Below, in pieces: positions 1 through 8,760 of a DNA stretch of 64,000 nucleotides. This stretch comes from JAAEPI01 sp965212145 (GTDB lineage: Bacteria > Bacteroidota > Bacteroidia > Cytophagales > Cyclobacteriaceae): assembly GCA_965212145.1 (NCBI GenBank), contig CBDBUY010000002.1, positions 1 to 64,000 of the forward strand, in the 5' to 3' direction. The notes under the pieces were generated by a model, which saw only the letters and a list, made by a program, of their open reading frames with translations, was not told the origin of the DNA and searched no databases. The translations under genes and the position numbers were made by a program. Numbering within the stretch: position 1 is the first letter of the stretch; the number at the start of each line of letters is the position of its first letter.

Positions 1-342
1 ACGACCCCAACGATCACGGGCACAGCGACGGTAGGGACCGGCGAGACCTTGACCGTAGAAGTAGATGGTGTAACGTATACAGCTGGCGATGGCAACCTGA
101 CTTTGGTAGGCACTAGCTGGACGTTGAACATCCCAGCGGGGCAATGAGATCACCCCTGATGGCACCTACGATGTAACCGCCACGGTGACAGATGCAGCGG
201 GCAACTTCACCTCAGTACTGGCACATCGGGCGAGTTAATCATCGACACGACACCCCCCGCAACGCCGACTGTAGTTAGCCAGACCACAAGCGACACGACC
301 CCAACGATCACGGGCACAGCGACGGTAGGGACCGGCGAGACC
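1..342 (+). other. 5' continuation of the repeat adhesin, with two compensating indels
   Basis: The window opens inside the repeat protein, in the same frame as the large open frame further on. Compared with the later units, this first unit has one extra G near 139-141 and two extra bases near 211-214. The first insertion causes stops at 145-147 and 157-159; the second restores frame, for a net gain of one codon. Every other unit I read matches its neighbours, so both changes sit only at the window edge. They may be assembly or consensus errors at a contig end, or a real lesion that separates the C-terminal part from its secretion signal. The true N-terminus lies outside the window. Confidence 0.7.
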
Positions 343-3300
343 TTGACCGTAGAAGTAGATGGTGTAACGTATACAGCTGGCGATGGCAACCTGACTTTGG
401 TAGGCACTAGCTGGACGTTGAACATCCCAGCGGGCAATGAGATCACCCCTGATGGCACCTACGATGTAACCGCCACGGTGACAGATGCAGCGGGCAACTT
501 CACCTCAGATGGCACATCGGGCGAGTTAATCATCGACACGACACCCCCCGCAACGCCGACTGTAGTTAGCCAGACCACAAGCGACACGACCCCAACGATC
601 ACGGGCACAGCGACGGTAGGGACCGGCGAGACCTTGACCGTAGAAGTAGATGGTGTAACGTATACAGCTGGCGATGGCAACCTGACTTTGGTAGGCACTA
701 GCTGGACGTTGAACATCCCAGCGGGCAATGAGATCACCCCTGATGGCACCTACGATGTAACCGCCACGGTGACAGATGCAGCGGGCAACTTCACCTCAGA
801 TGGCACATCGGGCGAGTTAATCATCGACACGACACCCCCCGCAACGCCGACTGTAGTTAGCCAGACCACAAGCGACACGACCCCAACGATCACGGGCACA
901 GCGACGGTAGGGACCGGCGAGACCTTGACCGTAGAAGTAGATGGTGTAACGTATACAGCTGGCGATGGCAACCTGACTTTGGTAGGCACTAGCTGGACGT
1001 TGAACATCCCAGCGGGCAATGAGATCACCCCTGATGGCACCTACGATGTAACCGCCACGGTGACAGATGCAGCGGGCAACTTCACCTCAGATGGCACATC
1101 GGGCGAGTTAATCATCGACACGACACCCCCCGCAACGCCGACTGTAGTTAGCCAGACCACAAGCGACACGACCCCAACGATCACGGGCACAGCGACGGTA
1201 GGGACCGGCGAGACCTTGACCGTAGAAGTAGATGGTGTAACGTATACAGCTGGCGATGGCAACCTGACTTTGGTAGGCACTAGCTGGACGTTGAACATCC
1301 CAGCGGGCAATGAGATCACCCCTGATGGCACCTACGATGTAACCGCCACGGTGACAGATGCAGCGGGCAACTTCACCTCAGATGGCACATCGGGCGAGTT
1401 AATCATCGACACGACACCCCCCGCAACGCCGACTGTAGTTAGCCAGACCACAAGCGACACGACCCCAACGATCACGGGCACAGCGACGGTAGGGACCGGC
1501 GAGACCTTGACCGTAGAAGTAGATGGTGTAACGTATACAGCTGGCGATGGCAACCTGACTTTGGTAGGCACTAGCTGGACGTTGAACATCCCAGCGGGCA
1601 ATGAGATCACCCCTGATGGCACCTACGATGTAACCGCCACGGTGACAGATGCAGCGGGCAACTTCACCTCAGATGGCACATCGGGCGAGTTAATCATCGA
1701 CACGACACCCCCCGCAACGCCGACTGTAGTTAGCCAGACCACAAGCGACACGACCCCAACGATCACGGGCACAGCGACGGTAGGGACCGGCGAGACCTTG
1801 ACCGTAGAAGTAGATGGTGTAACGTATACAGCTGGCGATGGCAACCTGACTTTGGTAGGCACTAGCTGGACGTTGAACATCCCAGCGGGCAATGAGATCA
1901 CCCCTGATGGCACCTACGATGTAACCGCCACGGTGACAGATGCAGCGGGCAACTTCACCTCAGATGGCACATCGGGCGAGTTAATCATCGACACGACACC
2001 CCCCGCAACGCCGACTGTAGTTAGCCAGACCACAAGCGACACGACCCCAACGATCACGGGCACAGCGACGGTAGGGACCGGCGAGACCTTGACCGTAGAA
2101 GTAGATGGTGTAACGTATACAGCTGGCGATGGCAACCTGACTTTGGTAGGCACTAGCTGGACGTTGAACATCCCAGCGGGCAATGAGATCACCCCTGATG
2201 GCACCTACGATGTAACCGCCACGGTGACAGATGCAGCGGGCAACTTCACCTCAGATGGCACATCGGGCGAGTTAATCATCGACACGACACCCCCCGCAAC
2301 GCCGACTGTAGTTAGCCAGACCACAAGCGACACGACCCCAACGATCACGGGCACAGCGACGGTAGGGACCGGCGAGACCTTGACCGTAGAAGTAGATGGT
2401 GTAACGTATACAGCTGGCGATGGCAACCTGACTTTGGTAGGCACTAGCTGGACGTTGAACATCCCAGCGGGCAATGAGATCACCCCTGATGGCACCTACG
2501 ATGTAACCGCCACGGTGACAGATGCAGCGGGCAACTTCACCTCAGATGGCACATCGGGCGAGTTAATCATCGACACGACACCCCCCGCAACGCCGACTGT
2601 AGTTAGCCAGACCACAAGCGACACGACCCCAACGATCACGGGCACAGCGACGGTAGGGACCGGCGAGACCTTGACCGTAGAAGTAGATGGTGTAACGTAT
2701 ACAGCTGGCGATGGCAACCTGACTTTGGTAGGCACTAGCTGGACGTTGAACATCCCAGCGGGCAATGAGATCACCCCTGATGGCACCTACGATGTAACCG
2801 CCACGGTGACAGATGCAGCGGGCAACTTCACCTCAGATGGCACATCGGGCGAGTTAATCATCGACACGACACCCCCCGCAACGCCGACTGTAGTTAGCCA
2901 GACCACAAGCGACACGACCCCAACGATCACGGGCACAGCGACGGTAGGGACCGGCGAGACCTTGACCGTAGAAGTAGATGGTGTAACGTATACAGCTGGC
3001 GATGGCAACCTGACTTTGGTAGGCACTAGCTGGACGTTGAACATCCCAGCGGGCAATGAGATCACCCCTGATGGCACCTACGATGTAACCGCCACGGTGA
3101 CAGATGCAGCGGGCAACTTCACCTCAGATGGCACATCGGGCGAGTTAATCATCGACACGACACCCCCCGCAACGCCGACTGTAGTTAGCCAGACCACAAG
3201 CGACACGACCCCAACGATCACGGGCACAGCGACGGTAGGGACCGGCGAGACCTTGACCGTAGAAGTAGATGGTGTAACGTATACAGCTGGCGATGGCAAC

Positions 3301-6300
3301 CTGACTTTGGTAGGCACTAGCTGGACGTTGAACATCCCAGCGGGCAATGAGATCACCCCTGATGGCACCTACGATGTAACCGCCACGGTGACAGATGCAG
3401 CGGGCAACTTCACCTCAGATGGCACATCGGGCGAGTTAATCATCGACACGACACCCCCCGCAACGCCGACTGTAGTTAGCCAGACCACAAGCGACACGAC
3501 CCCAACGATCACGGGCACAGCGACGGTAGGGACCGGCGAGACCTTGACCGTAGAAGTAGATGGTGTAACGTATACAGCTGGCGATGGCAACCTGACTTTG
3601 GTAGGCACTAGCTGGACGTTGAACATCCCAGCGGGCAATGAGATCACCCCTGATGGCACCTACGATGTAACCGCCACGGTGACAGATGCAGCGGGCAACT
3701 TCACCTCAGATGGCACATCGGGCGAGTTAATCATCGACACGACACCCCCCGCAACGCCGACTGTAGTTAGCCAGACCACAAGCGACACGACCCCAACGAT
3801 CACGGGCACAGCGACGGTAGGGACCGGCGAGACCTTGACCGTAGAAGTAGATGGTGTAACGTATACAGCTGGCGATGGCAACCTGACTTTGGTAGGCACT
3901 AGCTGGACGTTGAACATCCCAGCGGGCAATGAGATCACCCCTGATGGCACCTACGATGTAACCGCCACGGTGACAGATGCAGCGGGCAACTTCACCTCAG
4001 ATGGCACATCGGGCGAGTTAATCATCGACACGACACCCCCCGCAACGCCGACTGTAGTTAGCCAGACCACAAGCGACACGACCCCAACGATCACGGGCAC
4101 AGCGACGGTAGGGACCGGCGAGACCTTGACCGTAGAAGTAGATGGTGTAACGTATACAGCTGGCGATGGCAACCTGACTTTGGTAGGCACTAGCTGGACG
4201 TTGAACATCCCAGCGGGCAATGAGATCACCCCTGATGGCACCTACGATGTAACCGCCACGGTGACAGATGCAGCGGGCAACTTCACCTCAGATGGCACAT
4301 CGGGCGAGTTAATCATCGACACGACACCCCCCGCAACGCCGACTGTAGTTAGCCAGACCACAAGCGACACGACCCCAACGATCACGGGCACAGCGACGGT
4401 AGGGACCGGCGAGACCTTGACCGTAGAAGTAGATGGTGTAACGTATACAGCTGGCGATGGCAACCTGACTTTGGTAGGCACTAGCTGGACGTTGAACATC
4501 CCAGCGGGCAATGAGATCACCCCTGATGGCACCTACGATGTAACCGCCACGGTGACAGATGCAGCGGGCAACTTCACCTCAGATGGCACATCGGGCGAGT
4601 TAATCATCGACACGACACCCCCCGCAACGCCGACTGTAGTTAGCCAGACCACAAGCGACACGACCCCAACGATCACGGGCACAGCGACGGTAGGGACCGG
4701 CGAGACCTTGACCGTAGAAGTAGATGGTGTAACGTATACAGCTGGCGATGGCAACCTGACTTTGGTAGGCACTAGCTGGACGTTGAACATCCCAGCGGGC
4801 AATGAGATCACCCCTGATGGCACCTACGATGTAACCGCCACGGTGACAGATGCAGCGGGCAACTTCACCTCAGATGGCACATCGGGCGAGTTAATCATCG
4901 ACACGACACCCCCCGCAACGCCGACTGTAGTTAGCCAGACCACAAGCGACACGACCCCAACGATCACGGGCACAGCGACGGTAGGGACCGGCGAGACCTT
5001 GACCGTAGAAGTAGATGGTGTAACGTATACAGCTGGCGATGGCAACCTGACTTTGGTAGGCACTAGCTGGACGTTGAACATCCCAGCGGGCAATGAGATC
5101 ACCCCTGATGGCACCTACGATGTAACCGCCACGGTGACAGATGCAGCGGGCAACTTCACCTCAGATGGCACATCGGGCGAGTTAATCATCGACACGACAC
5201 CCCCCGCAACGCCGACTGTAGTTAGCCAGACCACAAGCGACACGACCCCAACGATCACGGGCACAGCGACGGTAGGGACCGGCGAGACCTTGACCGTAGA
5301 AGTAGATGGTGTAACGTATACAGCTGGCGATGGCAACCTGACTTTGGTAGGCACTAGCTGGACGTTGAACATCCCAGCGGGCAATGAGATCACCCCTGAT
5401 GGCACCTACGATGTAACCGCCACGGTGACAGATGCAGCGGGCAACTTCACCTCAGATGGCACATCGGGCGAGTTAATCATCGACACGACACCCCCCGCAA
5501 CGCCGACTGTAGTTAGCCAGACCACAAGCGACACGACCCCAACGATCACGGGCACAGCGACGGTAGGGACCGGCGAGACCTTGACCGTAGAAGTAGATGG
5601 TGTAACGTATACAGCTGGCGATGGCAACCTGACTTTGGTAGGCACTAGCTGGACGTTGAACATCCCAGCGGGCAATGAGATCACCCCTGATGGCACCTAC
5701 GATGTAACCGCCACGGTGACAGATGCAGCGGGCAACTTCACCTCAGATGGCACATCGGGCGAGTTAATCATCGACACGACACCCCCCGCAACGCCGACTG
5801 TAGTTAGCCAGACCACAAGCGACACGACCCCAACGATCACGGGCACAGCGACGGTAGGGACCGGCGAGACCTTGACCGTAGAAGTAGATGGTGTAACGTA
5901 TACAGCTGGCGATGGCAACCTGACTTTGGTAGGCACTAGCTGGACGTTGAACATCCCAGCGGGCAATGAGATCACCCCTGATGGCACCTACGATGTAACC
6001 GCCACGGTGACAGATGCAGCGGGCAACTTCACCTCAGATGGCACATCGGGCGAGTTAATCATCGACACGACACCCCCCGCAACGCCGACTGTAGTTAGCC
6101 AGACCACAAGCGACACGACCCCAACGATCACGGGCACAGCGACGGTAGGGACCGGCGAGACCTTGACCGTAGAAGTAGATGGTGTAACGTATACAGCTGG
6201 CGATGGCAACCTGACTTTGGTAGGCACTAGCTGGACGTTGAACATCCCAGCGGGCAATGAGATCACCCCTGATGGCACCTACGATGTAACCGCCACGGTG

Positions 6301-6350
6301 ACAGATGCAGCGGGCAACTTCACCTCAGATGGCACATCGGGCGAGTTAAT
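1..6350 (+). repeat. Tandem array of 291-bp coding repeats, about 21 units
   Basis: A 291-bp (97-codon) unit repeats head to tail with no spacer. Reading through it, I found no base differences among 20 consecutive units between about 450 and 6350; only the first visible unit carries indels. Perfect identity at synonymous positions over so many units points to very recent expansion or ongoing homogenisation by recombination. The array is visibly richer in G and C than the flanking genes. The number of units in the assembly may not be the real number, because arrays like this collapse or expand during assembly. Confidence 0.95.
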
Positions 6351-7797
6351 CATAGATACAGTAGACCCAGCGGTTCCAACAGCTAACACGTTTACGAGTA
6401 CAGACGGTCTACCGACGTTGACCGGAACGTGGGCAGAAGGAGACGCGACTGTACTGACAGTGACCGTTGATGGGGTGACCTACACGCTAGGAACAGATTC
6501 GGAATTAACGACGGACGGCAGTGGCAACTGGACCCTCGATCTGAGTGGGTTGGGCACCCCAATCGCAGATGGTCAATACGATGTATCGGTGACCAACACC
6601 GATGCTGCTGGCAACAGTTCAAGTGATGCGACCAACAATGAGTTGACCGTAGACACGACAGCCCCAGCGGTTCCAACAGCTAACACGTTTACGAGTACAG
6701 ACGGTCTACCGACGTTGACCGGAACGTGGGCAGAAGGAGACGCGACTGTACTGACAGTGACCGTTGATGGGGTGACCTACACGCTAGGAACAGATCCAGA
6801 ATTAACGACGGACGGCAGTGGCAACTGGACCCTCGATCTGAGTGGGTTGGGCACCCCAATCGCAGATGGTCAATACGATGTATCGGTGACCAACACCGAT
6901 GCTGCTGGCAACAGTTCAAGTGATGCGACCAACAATGAGTTGATAGTGATTGTGAACCTGGATAGTGATAATGATGGAATCCCGGATGTAGATGAGGACA
7001 TTGACGGTGATGGAGACCCAACCAATGATGATTCAGATGGAGATGGAATACCAGATTATTTAGATACCGATGACGATGGAGATGGGGTTCCAACCGCAGA
7101 TGAGGACATTGACGGTGATGGAGATCCAACCAATGATGATTCGGATGGAGATGGAATACCAGATTACTTAGATACCGATGATGATGGTGATGGGATTCCA
7201 ACGGCAGATGAGGACATTGACGGTGATGGAGATCCAACCAATGATGATTCGGATGGAGATGGAATACCAGATTATTTAGATACCGATGATGATGGAGATG
7301 GGGTTCCAACGGCAGACGAGGACATTGACGGTGATGGTGACCCAACTAATGACGATTCGGATGGAGATGGAATACCGGATTACTTAGATACCGATGACGA
7401 TGGTGATGGCATTTCAACAACCGACGAGGACATTGACGGTGATGGAGACCCAACCAATGATGATTCAGATGGAGATGGAATTCCCGACTATTTGGATGAT
7501 GAGGTCAACATGGATATTCCTGAAGGGTTTTCTCCAAACGGAGATGGCATGAACGATTTCTGGAAGATCGATGGGATAGAAAATTACCCGAATAACATTG
7601 TTAGGGTTTTCAATCGATGGGGAAATATTGTTTTTGAAGTAAGGGGATATGACAATCAATCGAGAAAATGGACAAGTCAATCGAATGTAGGCCTAATCAT
7701 TGGTGCGCGACAGGTACCGGATGGCACGTACTTCTACGTGATTGACCTTGGAAACGGCGGTAAGCCGATCTCGGGATATATCATAGTCAATAGATAA
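343..7797 (+). CDS. Giant Ig-like repeat surface protein with T9SS type B (CHU_C) sorting domain, N-terminus missing
   Basis: The open frame from the first in-window ATG encodes 2484 residues; the real start lies upstream of the window. Domains in order: about twenty 97-residue bacterial Ig-like repeats (residues 1-2003; each has a DGTYDVTATVTDAAGN-type strand), two divergent 99-residue repeats of the same fold (2007-2204), an Asp/Gly-rich thrombospondin type 3-like block of DxDGDG calcium-binding motifs (2207-2387), and a C-terminal gliding-motility-associated domain (about 2390-2484) beginning IPEGFSPNGDGMNDFW. That last domain is the known type B signal for T9SS export, so I infer a very long secreted or surface-attached adhesin. 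A PorP/SprF gene follows 14 bp later and a PorE-like gene after it, a common arrangement for CHU_C proteins. The composition is unlike that of the neighbouring genes. Confidence 0.9.
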   Translation: MTVEVDGVTYTAGDGNLTLVGTSWTLNIPAGNEITPDGTYDVTATVTDAAGNFTSDGTSGELIIDTTPPATPTVVSQTTSDTTPTITGTATVGTGETLTVEVDGVTYTAGDGNLTLVGTSWTLNIPAGNEITPDGTYDVTATVTDAAGNFTSDGTSGELIIDTTPPATPTVVSQTTSDTTPTITGTATVGTGETLTVEVDGVTYTAGDGNLTLVGTSWTLNIPAGNEITPDGTYDVTATVTDAAGNFTSDGTSGELIIDTTPPATPTVVSQTTSDTTPTITGTATVGTGETLTVEVDGVTYTAGDGNLTLVGTSWTLNIPAGNEITPDGTYDVTATVTDAAGNFTSDGTSGELIIDTTPPATPTVVSQTTSDTTPTITGTATVGTGETLTVEVDGVTYTAGDGNLTLVGTSWTLNIPAGNEITPDGTYDVTATVTDAAGNFTSDGTSGELIIDTTPPATPTVVSQTTSDTTPTITGTATVGTGETLTVEVDGVTYTAGDGNLTLVGTSWTLNIPAGNEITPDGTYDVTATVTDAAGNFTSDGTSGELIIDTTPPATPTVVSQTTSDTTPTITGTATVGTGETLTVEVDGVTYTAGDGNLTLVGTSWTLNIPAGNEITPDGTYDVTATVTDAAGNFTSDGTSGELIIDTTPPATPTVVSQTTSDTTPTITGTATVGTGETLTVEVDGVTYTAGDGNLTLVGTSWTLNIPAGNEITPDGTYDVTATVTDAAGNFTSDGTSGELIIDTTPPATPTVVSQTTSDTTPTITGTATVGTGETLTVEVDGVTYTAGDGNLTLVGTSWTLNIPAGNEITPDGTYDVTATVTDAAGNFTSDGTSGELIIDTTPPATPTVVSQTTSDTTPTITGTATVGTGETLTVEVDGVTYTAGDGNLTLVGTSWTLNIPAGNEITPDGTYDVTATVTDAAGNFTSDGTSGELIIDTTPPATPTVVSQTTSDTTPTITGTATVGTGETLTVEVDGVTYTAGDGNLTLVGTSWTLNIPAGNEITPDGTYDVTATVTDAAGNFTSDGTSGELIIDTTPPATPTVVSQTTSDTTPTITGTATVGTGETLTVEVDGVTYTAGDGNLTLVGTSWTLNIPAGNEITPDGTYDVTATVTDAAGNFTSDGTSGELIIDTTPPATPTVVSQTTSDTTPTITGTATVGTGETLTVEVDGVTYTAGDGNLTLVGTSWTLNIPAGNEITPDGTYDVTATVTDAAGNFTSDGTSGELIIDTTPPATPTVVSQTTSDTTPTITGTATVGTGETLTVEVDGVTYTAGDGNLTLVGTSWTLNIPAGNEITPDGTYDVTATVTDAAGNFTSDGTSGELIIDTTPPATPTVVSQTTSDTTPTITGTATVGTGETLTVEVDGVTYTAGDGNLTLVGTSWTLNIPAGNEITPDGTYDVTATVTDAAGNFTSDGTSGELIIDTTPPATPTVVSQTTSDTTPTITGTATVGTGETLTVEVDGVTYTAGDGNLTLVGTSWTLNIPAGNEITPDGTYDVTATVTDAAGNFTSDGTSGELIIDTTPPATPTVVSQTTSDTTPTITGTATVGTGETLTVEVDGVTYTAGDGNLTLVGTSWTLNIPAGNEITPDGTYDVTATVTDAAGNFTSDGTSGELIIDTTPPATPTVVSQTTSDTTPTITGTATVGTGETLTVEVDGVTYTAGDGNLTLVGTSWTLNIPAGNEITPDGTYDVTATVTDAAGNFTSDGTSGELIIDTTPPATPTVVSQTTSDTTPTITGTATVGTGETLTVEVDGVTYTAGDGNLTLVGTSWTLNIPAGNEITPDGTYDVTATVTDAAGNFTSDGTSGELIIDTTPPATPTVVSQTTSDTTPTITGTATVGTGETLTVEVDGVTYTAGDGNLTLVGTSWTLNIPAGNEITPDGTYDVTATVTDAAGNFTSDGTSGELIIDTTPPATPTVVSQTTSDTTPTITGTATVGTGETLTVEVDGVTYTAGDGNLTLVGTSWTLNIPAGNEITPDGTYDVTATVTDAAGNFTSDGTSGELIIDTVDPAVPTANTFTSTDGLPTLTGTWAEGDATVLTVTVDGVTYTLGTDSELTTDGSGNWTLDLSGLGTPIADGQYDVSVTNTDAAGNSSSDATNNELTVDTTAPAVPTANTFTSTDGLPTLTGTWAEGDATVLTVTVDGVTYTLGTDPELTTDGSGNWTLDLSGLGTPIADGQYDVSVTNTDAAGNSSSDATNNELIVIVNLDSDNDGIPDVDEDIDGDGDPTNDDSDGDGIPDYLDTDDDGDGVPTADEDIDGDGDPTNDDSDGDGIPDYLDTDDDGDGIPTADEDIDGDGDPTNDDSDGDGIPDYLDTDDDGDGVPTADEDIDGDGDPTNDDSDGDGIPDYLDTDDDGDGISTTDEDIDGDGDPTNDDSDGDGIPDYLDDEVNMDIPEGFSPNGDGMNDFWKIDGIENYPNNIVRVFNRWGNIVFEVRGYDNQSRKWTSQSNVGLIIGARQVPDGTYFYVIDLGNGGKPISGYIIVNR
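6361..6954 (+). repeat. Two 297-bp Ig-like coding repeats
   Basis: Two adjacent 99-codon units follow the main array, both with the stretch PAVPTANTFTSTDGLPTLTG. They differ from each other by only a few bases, for example Ser-Glu against Pro-Glu after GTD, and in their last codons. They share the fold and the DAAGN strand of the 291-bp units but are clearly diverged from them, so they mark an older or separately amplified repeat type. Confidence 0.9.
6961..7503 (+). repeat. 108-bp Asp/Gly-rich (TSP3-like) coding repeats, five copies
   Basis: Five copies of a 36-codon unit containing DIDGDGDPTNDD and DSDGDGIPDYLD. The copies differ at several synonymous sites, unlike the main array. DxDxDG motifs of this kind bind calcium in thrombospondin type 3 repeats. 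The block probably forms a rigid Ca-dependent stalk between the Ig-like domains and the sorting domain. Confidence 0.9.
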
Positions 7798-7811
7798 TTA
7801 AATCTAGAACG

Positions 7812-8744
7812 ATGAAAAAAATCTTAATACTTATTTGTTTGAGCTTTGGATTAGGTCTGAAGCTCGCGGCTCAGCAGCAGGTAATGTTCACTCAATACAT
7901 GTTCAACGGACTTGCCATTAATCCGGCTTATGCAGGATCGGCGGACGCTTTGAGTATTACGGCCTTGACAAGACATCAATGGGTTGGGTTAGATGGGGCA
8001 CCAAGCACTCAGACATTGTCAGCTCATACACCCATTAAAAAAGATAACATTGCTCTTGGGCTATTGTTTTTAAGGGACCGTATAGGTGTCACAGATCAGA
8101 ATGCTTTATTTGGTTCGTATGCCTACAAAATTCGATTCAAAAAGAATAGGAGGAATTCACTTTCGTTTGGATTGTCATTTGGTCTCTCAAGTTACAAAAC
8201 CAGGCATTCAGACGTTAACACCGGATCAGGTTCTGGAAACGACCCGGGATTTCAGGGAGACGATATTAATAGTTGGATGCCTAATGTAGGGGCTGGAATG
8301 TTCTACAGTACGGACAGGTTCTACCTGGGGGTTTCTTCACCATTTCTACTCAATAACTTCATTTCTGACGTAAATAATGCCGACGGGTCAGCGGAACAAA
8401 TACGGCACTTTTTTGTAATGACAGGATACGTGTTTGATTTAAATCGTTCCTTGAAGTTAAAGCCGAATATTTTGATGAAATCAGTAGTAGGTGCTCCGAT
8501 TGAATTTGATGTTAATGCAAACTTGTTAATCAATGATGTTTTATGGGTAGGAGCTTCATGGAGGTCCTTTGCCTCGGTTGATTTTTTGTTAGAAATTCAG
8601 CTTAACTCCAAATTGAGATTCGGATATGCTTACGATATTCCGACAACAGATTTGTCAAGGGTCAGCATGGGATCTCATGAAATCATGCTGAATTACGTAT
8701 TGTCATTTTCAAAATCAAGGGTTGTAACGCCGCGATACTTCTAA
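7812..8744 (+). CDS. PorP/SprF family type IX secretion membrane protein
   Basis: 310 residues. A signal peptide (about 1-20, ending LKLAAQ) is followed by family hallmarks: QQVMFTQYMFNGLAINPAYAGS-type N-terminus (about 21-43) and RHQWVGLDGAPSTQ (about 54-67). The rest alternates short amphipathic strands, as expected for a 12 to 14-strand outer-membrane barrel. Known family role: PorP/SprF proteins act in T9SS-dependent surface attachment or gliding and are very often encoded beside a CHU_C-tailed partner. The gene starts 14 bp after the giant adhesin and 16 bp before the PorE-like gene, so the three are probably co-transcribed. I infer that this barrel is the specific partner of the adhesin. 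Confidence 0.9.
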   Translation: MKKILILICLSFGLGLKLAAQQQVMFTQYMFNGLAINPAYAGSADALSITALTRHQWVGLDGAPSTQTLSAHTPIKKDNIALGLLFLRDRIGVTDQNALFGSYAYKIRFKKNRRNSLSFGLSFGLSSYKTRHSDVNTGSGSGNDPGFQGDDINSWMPNVGAGMFYSTDRFYLGVSSPFLLNNFISDVNNADGSAEQIRHFFVMTGYVFDLNRSLKLKPNILMKSVVGAPIEFDVNANLLINDVLWVGASWRSFASVDFLLEIQLNSKLRFGYAYDIPTTDLSRVSMGSHEIMLNYVLSFSKSRVVTPRYF

Positions 8745-8760
8745 TCTAGCAATTGAAAAA

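Noticed and set aside
207..6278. Series of identical 96-residue open frames on the minus strand across the repeat array
   Set aside because: They exist only because the 291-bp repeat happens to be open in this antisense frame. Each ends and restarts at the same place in every unit, and the sense frame encodes the adhesin.
6392..7345. Minus-strand open frames rich in His, Leu and Arg across the two-unit repeats and the TSP3 block
   Set aside because: Antisense shadow of Asp/Gly-rich coding repeats; low complexity, no start context and no plausible product.
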